Assembly (NCBI RefSeq): GCF_011927665.1
Contig: NZ_JAATJA010000001.1
Location: 663,019-727,018 of the forward strand
DNA length: 64,000 nt
Reading direction: 5' to 3'
From: Desulfobaculum xiamenense
GTDB taxonomy: Bacteria; Desulfobacterota; Desulfovibrionia; Desulfovibrionales; Desulfovibrionaceae
The notes beneath the pieces are model-generated. The model ran no database searches. It had not been told where the DNA came from and saw nothing but the letters and a program-made list of their open reading frames with translations. Position numbers and translations under genes: made by a program. Of this stretch, positions 29,869 to 38,197 are shown in pieces (position 1 is the stretch's first letter; each line of letters begins with the position of its first letter).

Positions 29869-31030
29869 CGTCGGGGAGCTTGGCCTGCATGGTTTCCCGG
29901 ACCTTTTCGGGATTCATGGCCTGCTCGCCCTGTCGCAATTCGAAGTGGAGAATCGTGCCGGGTGCGTCCCCGGTACTGCCCATCTCTGCAATTTTCTCGC
30001 CAGCCTTCACGATCTGACCCTCGCGGACCAGATTGCGGCTGTTGTGGGCATACATGCTGTGCCATCCGTCGGGATGCTCCACCACGACGGCATTGCCGTA
30101 CCGTCCGCGCTCTCCGGCGAAGACCACCGTCCCGCCCCAGCACGACGCGACGGGGTCCCCCTCGCGTCCGGCAATGTCGAGGCCGGGATGCCACTCGCGC
30201 GCGCCGGTCACGGGGTCCGTCCGCCAGCCGAATTCGCTGGTCACCGTCCCGAGGGCGGGCCACGACAGGGTTCCGCGCTCCACACCCGCGCCATCGGCGG
30301 CGGCGATACGGCCCGCGCTCTGCGCGCTTTGCCCGGCCGCAGTGCGGACATGGTCGTACTCGATGCGCGCGGCAAGCGACATGGCGCGGGCCATGATGGC
30401 CGGATCAGCCATGACCGGCGAAGCGGGCTTTGCCGCGTCGGGTGCCGCATGAACAGGCTTCGGGGCGAGTTGCGCCTCGGCCCGGTCCACTGTGACACCC
30501 TCCGTCTCCGGTCCGGCGACGAGCGGCGCGCTCTCCGTAGCGGGGGCGGACTCCACGACCAGCGGCGGCTTGCGCCGAAGCGGGATACCTTCGCCTGCGG
30601 AAAGCGGATTCGTCGGCGTCCGCTCGGGGTGCAGCGGCTTCAGTTCGCTAGGGTCCTTGGGAACGGCCCGCGAAGAGCGGCTCCCTTCCAGCAGCTGTTC
30701 GTGCAACTGGTTGAACATGAGATCGGCAAGGCCAATGCCGCCGGACGTGGCGAGCTTCTCGGACAGGTTCTTATCGAACATGCCCACGTAGAACTTCTCT
30801 TCCTTGCTGTGCAGGTAACCTTCCTGCGGCACGTTGGAGCGCATCTGCTGCCAGAGCTTGTCAATGAACACGGCCTCGAAGCCCTCGCACGCCTCACGCA
30901 GCTTCTTCTCCTCGTTCTTCCCCGAGGTGAGATCGCGCCGCAGGCGGTCGAGGCCGAGCTTGCGCTTGAGATCCTCGGACTGGCTGGCGTTGATGGCCGC
31001 CATTTCCGCGTCGAGCTTCGGGCCGATCAT
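29855..31030 (-). CDS. flgJ: FlgJ-type rod-capping protein fused to an M23 peptidase domain
   Basis: A 391-residue protein. Residues about 40-115 are the rod-binding domain (REACEGFEAVFIDKLWQQMR ... GGIGLADLMFNQL). A Pro/Ala-rich linker follows (about 120-245). Residues about 255-385 are an M23/LytM metallopeptidase domain in place of the E. coli glucosaminidase; it would open peptidoglycan for the rod. Zinc ligands H281, D285 (HPGLD) and H362 and the catalytic H329 (YAHN) are present, but the first His of the HxH motif is Ile (I360 in TILHFE). The ATG follows the flgI stop with no gap. Confidence 0.9.
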   Translation of the reverse strand: MIGPKLDAEMAAINASQSEDLKRKLGLDRLRRDLTSGKNEEKKLREACEGFEAVFIDKLWQQMRSNVPQEGYLHSKEEKFYVGMFDKNLSEKLATSGGIGLADLMFNQLHEQLLEGSRSSRAVPKDPSELKPLHPERTPTNPLSAGEGIPLRRKPPLVVESAPATESAPLVAGPETEGVTVDRAEAQLAPKPVHAAPDAAKPASPVMADPAIMARAMSLAARIEYDHVRTAAGQSAQSAGRIAAADGAGVERGTLSWPALGTVTSEFGWRTDPVTGAREWHPGLDIAGREGDPVASCWGGTVVFAGERGRYGNAVVVEHPDGWHSMYAHNSRNLVREGQIVKAGEKIAEMGSTGDAPGTILHFELRQGEQAMNPEKVRETMQAKLPDDDNA

Positions 31031-32182
31031 CTAGATGACCTCCAGTTCCGCGTGCAGTGCGCCAGCGGACTTGAGCGTGCGCAGGATGGAGATGAGGTCG
31101 CGCGGGGTTGCGCCGATGGAGTTCAATCCATCCACCAGTTCCTGCAATGTCGCGCCTTCCATCAGCATCAGCCTGCGGTTCTCCTCCTGCACGCCGATGT
31201 CGGTGGTGGGAGTGGCAACGGTCTGCCCGCCGCCGAAGGGTGCCGTGGGCTGCGACACCTGCGCGCCCTCACGCACCACGATCTGCAAGCTGCCATGCGC
31301 CACCGCGACCTTGGACAGGCGCACGTTGCGGCCGAGGACCACGGTTCCGGTCTTCTCGTCCACGACAATCTTCGCCTTGCCCTGCGGGCTGATTTCGAGA
31401 TTTTCGATGGAGGCCATGAGCGGGACCAGATTACCCTGGAACTCGCGGGGGATGGACAGCCGCACGGTGGCGATGTCGTCCGCGCGGGCGTACTCCTGCC
31501 CCATGGTCTCGTTGATCTTGTTCACCACGTTCATGGTCGTGGAAAAATCCGGGTCGTCCATGTGCAGGACCATCTCCTGCTGGTTGTTGAATCTGAACGG
31601 AACCCCGCGCTCCACCGTCGCACCGTTGGGGATGCTGCCCACGGTGGTGATGTTCTTCTGCGCGCTTGCGGCCTCGCCGTTGACCGACACACCGCCCAGC
31701 GCCAGCGGCCCCTGCGCAAGGGCGTAGACGTTGCCGTCGATACCCTTGAGAGGTGTAAGCAGCAGCACCCCGCCAAGCAGGCTCGTCGCATCGCCGAGGG
31801 AGGAGACGGTAACGTCCAGTCGCGAACCGGGCACTGCGGAGACGGGCATCTTCGCCGTGACCATGACGGCGGCCACGTTCTTGGGCTGCATGCTGGCGGC
31901 GTCCACGGCCACCCCCATCTTCTCCAGCATGTTGACCATGGACTGGATGGTGAACTGGGACTTCTTCTTGTCTCCGGTACCGCTCAGGCCGACCACGAGG
32001 CCGTAGCCCACCAACTGGTTCGAGCGCACGCCCGCGAAGCTCGCGATGTCCTTGATGCGCACGGCTTCGGCCGTCGACGGCCACGTCATCCCCGCAAGGG
32101 CGATGGCAAGGCCGAGCGCCGCTGCCAGCGCGCGCAAGGCGAAACGGTTCCGTTGACGTGTCGCGATGGTGCCTCGATTCAT
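31031..32182 (-). CDS. flgI: Flagellar P-ring protein FlgI
   Basis: A 383-residue periplasmic protein that polymerises into the P ring around the rod. A signal peptide ends near AEA (residue 39), then the family start [31 protein letters not shown]. Further marks are [12 protein letters not shown] and the C-terminal [39 protein letters not shown]. Length matches FlgI. GGAG lies 9 bases before the ATG. Confidence 0.97.
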   Translation of the reverse strand: MNRGTIATRQRNRFALRALAAALGLAIALAGMTWPSTAEAVRIKDIASFAGVRSNQLVGYGLVVGLSGTGDKKKSQFTIQSMVNMLEKMGVAVDAASMQPKNVAAVMVTAKMPVSAVPGSRLDVTVSSLGDATSLLGGVLLLTPLKGIDGNVYALAQGPLALGGVSVNGEAASAQKNITTVGSIPNGATVERGVPFRFNNQQEMVLHMDDPDFSTTMNVVNKINETMGQEYARADDIATVRLSIPREFQGNLVPLMASIENLEISPQGKAKIVVDEKTGTVVLGRNVRLSKVAVAHGSLQIVVREGAQVSQPTAPFGGGQTVATPTTDIGVQEENRRLMLMEGATLQELVDGLNSIGATPRDLISILRTLKSAGALHAELEVI

Positions 32183-32216
32183 GTTCGTTCTCCGATGTGC
32201 CCTATTCCCGCGGCCG

Positions 32217-32912
32217 CTAGAACGGCCACGCGTTGTCCAGAATTCTCGTCAGCCAGCCGGGGCGCTGCTTGTCCGCCAAAACGCCCTGGCCGTAGTATTC
32301 GATCTGCGCGTTGGCGAGCTGGTTCGACGTGACGGAGTTGTCCGGCCGAACGTCCTTGGAGCGGACAAGGCCACGCACCACGAGAATCTGCGTCTCGTTG
32401 TTGACCTTGACCTGTCGCGCGCCCTCCACCTGCATCACGCCGCCGGGCAGCACCTGCACCACCCGCGCCGCCACAGTGGCGGACACGTTGGACGACCGGG
32501 ACGTCTCGCCCGTGCCCTCGAAGGTGTTGGCCACGCCTGCCTTGAGCAGCGGCGTGGTGCCCGTGTCACCGATGCTGCCCACGAGGGGCAGCTTGGCCTT
32601 GCCGCGCCCGAAGAAATTCTCGATGCCCATATTCATGTTCGCGGTGCGGTCGGACGTGGTGTCGGCCTTGTGCTTGCCGCTTGATGTCTCCACGATGTTG
32701 ACCAGCACGATGTCGCCGACGCGCCGGGCCCTGTTGTCCGTGAACAGAAAATCCGCCTCGCCGGGGGAATACAGCGAGCCGGGGTTGTCCTGCGGCGGCG
32801 CGGGCTGCTCCACCGGCTGGGTGAGCACCGGCATCGGCTCGGGCATCTTCTGGGCGGGCGTACACGCCGCAAGGCCCAGTGTCGCGAGAAGAAATATTGC
32901 GTATCCTTTCAT
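32217..32912 (-). CDS. flgH: Flagellar L-ring lipoprotein FlgH
   Basis: A 231-residue outer-membrane lipoprotein that forms the L ring. Lipobox LAAC at residues 14-17 after [13 protein letters not shown]. The FlgH core includes [57 protein letters not shown]-like segments and the C-terminal [15 protein letters not shown] start at the ATG at 32912 because it gives the lipobox and has AGGA upstream; the longer frame overlaps flgA. Confidence 0.96.
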   Translation of the reverse strand: MKGYAIFLLATLGLAACTPAQKMPEPMPVLTQPVEQPAPPQDNPGSLYSPGEADFLFTDNRARRVGDIVLVNIVETSSGKHKADTTSDRTANMNMGIENFFGRGKAKLPLVGSIGDTGTTPLLKAGVANTFEGTGETSRSSNVSATVAARVVQVLPGGVMQVEGARQVKVNNETQILVVRGLVRSKDVRPDNSVTSNQLANAQIEYYGQGVLADKQRPGWLTRILDNAWPF

Positions 32913-32937
32913 GATTCCTGTCCTGCGTTTCGGGTGT

Positions 32938-33963
32938 CTAGCGGACGACCACCGTCGATCCGTCGCGCACTGTTCCCGACACGTCACGATTGCTTTGCAG
33001 GTTTCGCACCACGATGCTCTCTCCGAAGCGTCCATCCTCCATGGCGCGGGCCAAAACGGCCAATTGGATGTGCTGGCCCTCGTAGACGAGGCTCACCTTG
33101 TCGCCGCGCGAAATGAGCGGCACATCATCGAGGATGTCGGCGTAGATCACCTGTCCCGCCCCCACCGTGCGCATCACGCGCATGCCGAAGGTCCGCCCAT
33201 CCCATACCTCGCCGCGCAGATAGGCCACGTTCTTGCGTTCGAAGGAAACGGCGTCCGGCGTGAGGGTTTCGCGCATGTTGAGCGGGCGCTGGGCGCAGGC
33301 CACGGTACGCCACGAATCCAGAAAGGCCGTGCCCGTGAACTTGCGGCGCACGCCGCCCTCCGGGCCGACCTCGCGGATGAGAAGCGAAAGCCGCCCCGGC
33401 GCGAATTCGCCGGAAACCTCGCACTCCAGATAATTCTGGCTGTCACCCAAAAACACGTATTCGGGCAGACGAAAATCTCGCAGGGAGTTCTCGCCGGGCA
33501 TGTTTCGCATCTGCGGCGTCAAAGTTTCGACGATCATGGACACGATCCGGTCGCGCTGGACCAGACTTCCGCCACGCTGCACCACCAGCCGTCCGGGAAC
33601 GATGCACAACTGCGCGAGGTCTTCGAGATAGTACGCGAGCAGTTCGTTCAGCTTCTCGCGCGGGATGCTCGTCTGTTCTCCGGGTGTGGCGGGCGCGCGC
33701 CAAAGTTCCGTTGCGGCCAGTGTCTGCCAATGAGGCGCGGACAGCTTGCCGACAACGGAGGCGATGTCGCCAAGCCGAACCACATCGCCCTCCACGACGG
33801 CGGCGGGACGCACCGCAATGCGCCACGAGGCCTTGACCTCGCCCGCCTGCGCAATGGCCGCCATCAGGCAGACCAGCATGACGGCCAGCGCCGTCAGCAC
33901 CGCCAAAGCCGGAGCGAATCCGGTAAGTTTCCTCATGCCCATAGTGTTGCGTATCGTTCTCAT
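32938..33963 (-). CDS. flgA: Flagellar P-ring assembly chaperone FlgA
   Basis: A 341-residue periplasmic protein that assists FlgI assembly. An N-terminal signal anchor (about 10-40) is followed by an N-terminal SAF-like region and the FlgA core: LRDFRLPEYVFLGD, RRKFTGTAFLDSWRTVACAQRPLNMRETLTPDAVSFERKNV, and the C-terminal SLVYEGQHIQLAVLARAMEDGRFGESIVVRN. This is longer than E. coli FlgA (about 220) by an N-terminal extension. GAAGGAG lies upstream of the ATG at 33963. Between flgG and flgH. Confidence 0.94.
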   Translation of the reverse strand: MRTIRNTMGMRKLTGFAPALAVLTALAVMLVCLMAAIAQAGEVKASWRIAVRPAAVVEGDVVRLGDIASVVGKLSAPHWQTLAATELWRAPATPGEQTSIPREKLNELLAYYLEDLAQLCIVPGRLVVQRGGSLVQRDRIVSMIVETLTPQMRNMPGENSLRDFRLPEYVFLGDSQNYLECEVSGEFAPGRLSLLIREVGPEGGVRRKFTGTAFLDSWRTVACAQRPLNMRETLTPDAVSFERKNVAYLRGEVWDGRTFGMRVMRTVGAGQVIYADILDDVPLISRGDKVSLVYEGQHIQLAVLARAMEDGRFGESIVVRNLQSNRDVSGTVRDGSTVVVR

Positions 33964-33983
33964 GCTTCGTCTCCTTCGCCGGG

Positions 33984-34766
33984 CTACCTCTTGAGCTGAT
34001 TGGCGATCTGGAGCATCTGGTCCGAGGTCGTCACGGCCTTGGAATTGATCTCGTAGGCGCGCTGGCCCACGATCATCGCCACCATCTCGTCCACAATCTC
34101 GACGTTGGACATTTCGATGAAGCCCTGCGCGATGGTGCCCGTGTTGTCCTCGCCGGGAGTCCCTTCGTTGGCGTCGCCGGAGGCCTCGGTGGGAATGTAG
34201 AGGTTCTTGCCGACGCTCTTCATGCCCGCGGGATTGATGAAGTTGAACAAGGTGATGTCTGTGGCGGCCAGTTCCTCGCCGTTCTTGTCCAGCGCGGCCA
34301 TGTGGCCGTTCTCGGTGACGACGATATTCGCGGTCTCCACGGGCACGGTGAATTCGGGCTGGAGCACGTAGCCGTTGGCGGTGACCACGCGGCCCTCGTT
34401 GTCCAGCTTGAAGGCTCCTGCGCGGGTGTAGGCAGACTCGCCATTCACATCCACCTGGAAGAAGCCATCACCCTCGATGACCATGTCCAACGGGTTGTTG
34501 GTGTTCTGGAAATCGCCCTGCGTGAAGAACTTGTGCACCGTCGTCGGCTTGACGCCCATACCGACCTGCATGCCGGTGGGAATGCGACCTCCGGCCTCGG
34601 TCGGAGAACCGGCGATCTTGAGGTTCTGGTACATCAGATCCTCGAACTCGGCCCGGCTCTTCTTGAAGCCGATGGTGTTCACGTTGGCGAGGTTGTTTGA
34701 AATGACATCGATGTTGAGCTGCTGGGCGACCATGCCCGTGGCGGCTGTCCACAGTGAGCGCATCAT
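33984..34766 (-). CDS. flgG: Flagellar distal rod protein FlgG
   Basis: A 260-residue axial protein forming the distal rod. The N-terminus MMRSLWTAATGMVAQQLNIDVISNNLANVNTIGFKKSRAEFEDL and the C-terminal VDEMVAMIVGQRAYEINSKAVTTSDQMLQIANQLKR are near-consensus; the central G-specific NPLDMVIEGDGFFQV is present. GGAGGG precedes the ATG. Eighteen bases after flgF. Confidence 0.98.
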   Translation of the reverse strand: MMRSLWTAATGMVAQQLNIDVISNNLANVNTIGFKKSRAEFEDLMYQNLKIAGSPTEAGGRIPTGMQVGMGVKPTTVHKFFTQGDFQNTNNPLDMVIEGDGFFQVDVNGESAYTRAGAFKLDNEGRVVTANGYVLQPEFTVPVETANIVVTENGHMAALDKNGEELAATDITLFNFINPAGMKSVGKNLYIPTEASGDANEGTPGEDNTGTIAQGFIEMSNVEIVDEMVAMIVGQRAYEINSKAVTTSDQMLQIANQLKR

Positions 34767-34784
34767 GGCTTACGACCCTCCAGG

Positions 34785-35561
34785 TCAGACCTTTCCGACC
34801 TCGTTTACCGCCTTGGAATCAGTTTCCTTGGACGTCATTATGGCCTTCTGGTAGGCCTCGAACGAGCGCTGCGTCTCGATCATGTTCACCATCTCGGTGA
34901 CGACCTCGACATTTGGCGCCTCAAGGAACCCCTGCTGAACGACGACGTCCGTCGCCGCCTCCTCGGTGGCTCCGCTGTCCGGATGAATCTCGAAATTATT
35001 CTGCCCCACCTTGCGCAGGCCGGTGAGGTCGCTCACCGTCACCACCTGAATGGTGTCCACGGCCTCGCCGTTGGCAAAGAGCTGCCCCTCGGGAGAGATG
35101 TCTATGCGCGCGTTCCCTTCAATGGTGATGGGACCGCCCTCGCCAAGGAGCTGATGCCCCGAGGCATTGACCACCGTTCCGTCGGCGGACACGGTGAAAT
35201 GACCGTTTCTAGTGTAATAGTCGCCAGTATCGGTGCGCACCTTGAAGAAGCCCTCGCCCGAGATGGCGATGTCCAGCGGGTTGTCGGAGCGTTTGAGACT
35301 TCCCTGACTGAAATCGATACGGGATTCGGCGATGCGCACCTTGGACATGTAGTCCGGTTCGGGGAAAAGCCCCTTGTCGCGAAGGTGAAGGATGGGCTCG
35401 CGAATGGTGTCGTGCGCGAAGCGGACGAAGACGTCCTTGAAGGCCGTCCGGTCCTGCTTGAAGCCTGTCGTGTTCACGTTCGCCAAATTATTGGCGATGA
35501 TGTTCATGCGGTGTTCCTGCGTCAAAGCCCCGAACAGCGCTGTATACATACCGTCCTGCAT
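34785..35561 (-). CDS. flgF: Flagellar proximal rod protein FlgF
   Basis: A 258-residue axial rod protein related to FlgG: EHRMNIIANNLANVNTTGFKQDRTAFKDV, NPLDIAISGEGFFKV and the C-terminal VEVVTEMVNMIETQRSFEAYQKAIM. I start at the ATG at 35561 because AAGGAGG lies 9 bases upstream; a longer frame to 35624 would pass through the sigma-54 promoter. It is the first gene of the operon that runs through flgG-A-H-I-J-N-K-L-csrA-fliW. Confidence 0.96.
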   Translation of the reverse strand: MQDGMYTALFGALTQEHRMNIIANNLANVNTTGFKQDRTAFKDVFVRFAHDTIREPILHLRDKGLFPEPDYMSKVRIAESRIDFSQGSLKRSDNPLDIAISGEGFFKVRTDTGDYYTRNGHFTVSADGTVVNASGHQLLGEGGPITIEGNARIDISPEGQLFANGEAVDTIQVVTVSDLTGLRKVGQNNFEIHPDSGATEEAATDVVVQQGFLEAPNVEVVTEMVNMIETQRSFEAYQKAIMTSKETDSKAVNEVGKV

Positions 35562-35601
35562 GGTTTCCGCCTCCTTGGCGCGAGTTTCCTTGCCCACACC
35601 A

Positions 35602-35618
35602 AGCAAGTACCGGGCCAA
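35602..35618 (-). promoter_or_regulatory. Sigma-54 (RpoN) promoter of the flgF operon
   Basis: Read on the minus strand: TTGGCCCGGTACTTGCT, one mismatch from the consensus TTGGCACG N4 TTGCT, with the obligatory ten bases between GG (-24) and GC (-12). Transcription would start about 12 bases later, leaving a leader of about 30 bases with the flgF ribosome site. Such a promoter needs a bacterial enhancer-binding protein; one is encoded at 55003-56013. Confidence 0.85.
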
Positions 35619-35804
35619 AGGCACAGCCTCACCCCGGCGGGTCCACCCTAACGAAAAGGCCTTTCTTTCGCGTGGGGGCTTTTACACGGCGCATAGTTAT
35701 GGTAATTGATGGCAGGTCATCCTGTGGTGACAGCCCGGTTCGGGACCGCCCTGGAGAACGCGCGAGGCGAACTCCAAAAAATATCCGGATTTTAGACCGA
35801 AGGC

Positions 35805-35833
35805 TTGACAATGAGGGCGTTTCTGGTATTTGG
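35805..35833 (+). promoter_or_regulatory. Sigma-70 promoter of tRNA-Gly / rimP operon
   Basis: Perfect TTGACA at 35805-35810, a 17-base spacer, then TATTTG at 35828-35833. Transcription would start close to 35840, about nine bases before the tRNA. The -10 is a partial match. Confidence 0.6.
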
Positions 35834-35848
35834 TCTCGTTCCGAGGCG

Positions 35849-35923
35849 CGGGTGTAACTCAGTTGGTAGAGTACTAGCTTCCCAAGCTTGGAGTCGCGAG
35901 TTCGAACCTCGTCACCCGCTCCA
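35849..35923 (+). tRNA. tRNA-Gly (anticodon CCC)
   Basis: Acceptor GCGGGTG / CACCCGC, discriminator T, encoded CCA; D-stem ACTC / GAGT; anticodon loop TTCCCAA; T-arm GCGAG TTCGAAC CTCGT. The anticodon stem CTAGC / GCTTG has a U-U mismatch at the second pair (28-42). Confidence 0.96.
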
Positions 35924-35960
35924 AAACCTCTAACCCCTCGGATCTTTATCTAATGAGACG

Positions 35961-35988
35961 AGTGGACCTCGCGGTCCACTTTTTTTTT
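35961..35988 (+). terminator. Intrinsic terminator between tRNA-Gly and rimP
   Basis: Eight-base-pair stem AGTGGACC / GGTCCACT with tetraloop TCGC and a run of nine T starting at 35980. The T run ends 14 bases before the rimP start, so the operon downstream must depend on read-through or on a promoter hidden in the hairpin. Confidence 0.9.
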
Positions 35989-36002
35989 CAGGCAGATCAC
36001 CT

Positions 36003-36491
36003 ATGAACGCACAACTGATCCAGGAACTCGAAGACCTGATCAGGCCCATGGCCGAAGCGCTGGGCCTCGATTTGTGGGGGCTCGATTTCGCCACCGGCGG
36101 CAACAGCTCCATCCTTCGTGTCTATGTCGACACAGAGGACGGCGTGACCATCGACGAATGCGCCCGCCTGTCCCGCGATGTGAGCGTTGCGCTCGACGTG
36201 GAGGATATCATTTCCACGCGCTACACGCTGGAAGTCTCCTCCCCGGGGCTGGATCGGAAGTTCTTCGACCCGGCCCAGATGGTCCCGTACATTGGCCAGA
36301 ACGTTTCCGTAGCCCTCATCGAGGCCCTTGATGGCCGCAAGGGGTACTCCGGAAAGCTCGTCGCCGTCGAGGCGCAGACCATCACCATCGAAGATGGGGA
36401 AGGCACCGTCACGTGCAACTGGGACGAGATCAAGAAGGCCAACCTCCGCTACGCGTTCCCGGTACCCGGAACCAAGGGGAAGAAAGGCTAG
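36003..36491 (+). CDS. rimP: Ribosome maturation factor RimP
   Basis: A 162-residue 30S assembly factor. Family features: N-terminal alpha/beta domain (EDLIRPMAEALGLDLWGLDFATGGNSSILRVYVD), ITIDECARLSRDVS, the SSPGLDRKFF motif and a C-terminal SH3-like Sm fold. No strong Shine-Dalgarno precedes the ATG at 36003, which lies just after the terminator. First protein gene of the rimP-nusA-ylxR-infB operon. Confidence 0.95.
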   Translation: MNAQLIQELEDLIRPMAEALGLDLWGLDFATGGNSSILRVYVDTEDGVTIDECARLSRDVSVALDVEDIISTRYTLEVSSPGLDRKFFDPAQMVPYIGQNVSVALIEALDGRKGYSGKLVAVEAQTITIEDGEGTVTCNWDEIKKANLRYAFPVPGTKGKKG

Positions 36492-36559
36492 GACTTCAAT
36501 CGCCGCAAGCCGAGCTGTGCCGGACAACAAACCGGGCATAGCGCTTTGGAGGTTTTTCC

Positions 36560-37915
36560 ATGAGCATGGAACTCAAGAAGGCCATCGAACAGATCAGCAA
36601 GGACAAGGGTATTGACCGCGACATGCTCGTCGATACCCTTGAAGAAGCCGTACGCTCCTCCGTCATCCGCAAGTATGGCGACGATATCGACGTTGAAGTA
36701 AGCTTCAACGAGGAGACCGGCGAAATCGAGGTTTACCAGTTCAAGGCCGTCGTCGAGGAAGTCGATGACGAAGCCACTGAAATCAACCTCGAAGACGCGC
36801 GGGAACACGATCCCGGCGCGCAGATTGACGACGAACTCGGCTTCCGCCTCAAGGTGGAAGACCTTGGACGCATCGCGGCCCAGTCCGCCAAGCAGGTGAT
36901 CATCCAGCGCATGCGTGACGCAGAGCAGGAAATCATCTACGAGGAATACAAGGACCGCATTGGCGAAATTATCAGCGGCATCGTGCAGCGCCGCGACAAG
37001 GCTGGCTGGATCATCAACCTCGGTCGTACCGAGGCGCTTCTGCCCAAGGAGCACCAGATCCCCCGCGAGCGCTACAAGCGCGGCGACCGGGTACAGGCCT
37101 ACCTCGTTGACGTGCGCCGCGAAGGCCGCGGACCGCAGGTCATCGTGTCCCGCTCGCACAACGAATACATGATTGCCCTCTTCAAGCGCGAAGTGCCTGA
37201 AGTTGGCGACGGTACCGTGCGCATTCTCGGCGTCGCCCGCGACGCTGGCAGCCGCGCCAAGGTTGCCGTCCAGTCCAGCGATCGCGACGTCGATCCCGTG
37301 GGCGCGTGTGTCGGCATCCGTGGCTCCCGCATCCAGAACATTGTGCAGGAGCTGCGCGGCGAGCGCATCGACATCGTGGTCTGGAGCCCCGATGTCGCCA
37401 CCTACGCGGTCAACGCCCTCTCCCCCGCCGTGATCAGCCGCATCACCGTGGACGAGGAAGACAACATGCTCGAAGTGGTCGTCCCGGACGATCAGCTCAC
37501 GCTGGCCATTGGCCGCAAGGGCCAAAACGTCAAGCTGGCCGCCAAGCTGCTCGGCTGGAAGATCGACATCTTCACCGAGTCCCGCTACGGCGACCTGCAT
37601 GCCGAGCTTCAGCATCTGGAACAGATCGCCAGCGTTGCCGAAATCCCGGTCGAGGAATTCCTCGCCGCGGGCTTCGACAGCGTCGAGAAGCTCGATGAGG
37701 CCGACGACGAAGATCTCATGGCCATTGGCGTTCTTACCGAGACCCAGATCGACGACATCCGCTCCGCCATCAACCTCCTGCGGTCCTTCCGCACCGAGGA
37801 AGAGGAAGGAGAAGGCTTCGACGACGAGGACGAGGACGAAATCGCCGACATGTCGGAAGTCTACTCCGCAGAAGACGACGAAACCGACGAAGAGGAAGCT
37901 CCCCGAGGGGAGTAA
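36560..37915 (+). CDS. nusA: Transcription termination/antitermination factor NusA
   Basis: A 451-residue RNA-polymerase-binding protein. Domains in order: N-terminal RNAP-binding domain (about 1-125), S1 (about 132-200: GEIISGIVQRRDKAGWIINLGRTEALLP), KH1 (about 205-275 with GACVGIRGSRIQNIVQEL) and KH2 (about 280-345 with LAIGRKGQNVKLAAKLLGW). The C-terminal part has one helix-hairpin-helix-type repeat and ends in a strongly acidic tail (about 415-451). GGAGG precedes the ATG. In E. coli NusA autoregulates its operon through leader terminators; the terminator before rimP could serve this here. Confidence 0.97.
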   Translation: MSMELKKAIEQISKDKGIDRDMLVDTLEEAVRSSVIRKYGDDIDVEVSFNEETGEIEVYQFKAVVEEVDDEATEINLEDAREHDPGAQIDDELGFRLKVEDLGRIAAQSAKQVIIQRMRDAEQEIIYEEYKDRIGEIISGIVQRRDKAGWIINLGRTEALLPKEHQIPRERYKRGDRVQAYLVDVRREGRGPQVIVSRSHNEYMIALFKREVPEVGDGTVRILGVARDAGSRAKVAVQSSDRDVDPVGACVGIRGSRIQNIVQELRGERIDIVVWSPDVATYAVNALSPAVISRITVDEEDNMLEVVVPDDQLTLAIGRKGQNVKLAAKLLGWKIDIFTESRYGDLHAELQHLEQIASVAEIPVEEFLAAGFDSVEKLDEADDEDLMAIGVLTETQIDDIRSAINLLRSFRTEEEEGEGFDDEDEDEIADMSEVYSAEDDETDEEEAPRGE

Positions 37916-37954
37916 GCGGGACGTCCGCCTCGCGCGGACGTCCACCACAAGAAT

Positions 37955-38197
37955 ATGGAAACACGGAGCAGGCATGTCCCCGTACGCCGGTGCGTCATTT
38001 GCGGCCGGCGCTTCCCCAAGCGCGAACTTCAAAGATTCGTCTGCACGGGTGGGGACGAGCCGCAACTGGTCCGGGACGAAAAGGGCACGATGCCGGGCCG
38101 GGGCTTTTATCTCTGCTCCGATGAAGACTGCGGCAAACGGTTTCCGAAATACAAGGGCTGGCGAAGGAAAGGCCAGGGGGTAAAGCATGGCAGATAA
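37955..38197 (+). CDS. ylxR: YlxR/RnpM family RNA-binding protein
   Basis: An 80-residue basic protein with the family signature [20 protein letters not shown] and [15 protein letters not shown] (Cys pairs that may bind metal). YlxR-type proteins bind RNase P RNA and modulate it in Gram-positive bacteria. It sits in its usual place between nusA and infB and overlaps the infB start by 11 bases. Confidence 0.85.
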   Translation: METRSRHVPVRRCVICGRRFPKRELQRFVCTGGDEPQLVRDEKGTMPGRGFYLCSDEDCGKRFPKYKGWRRKGQGVKHGR

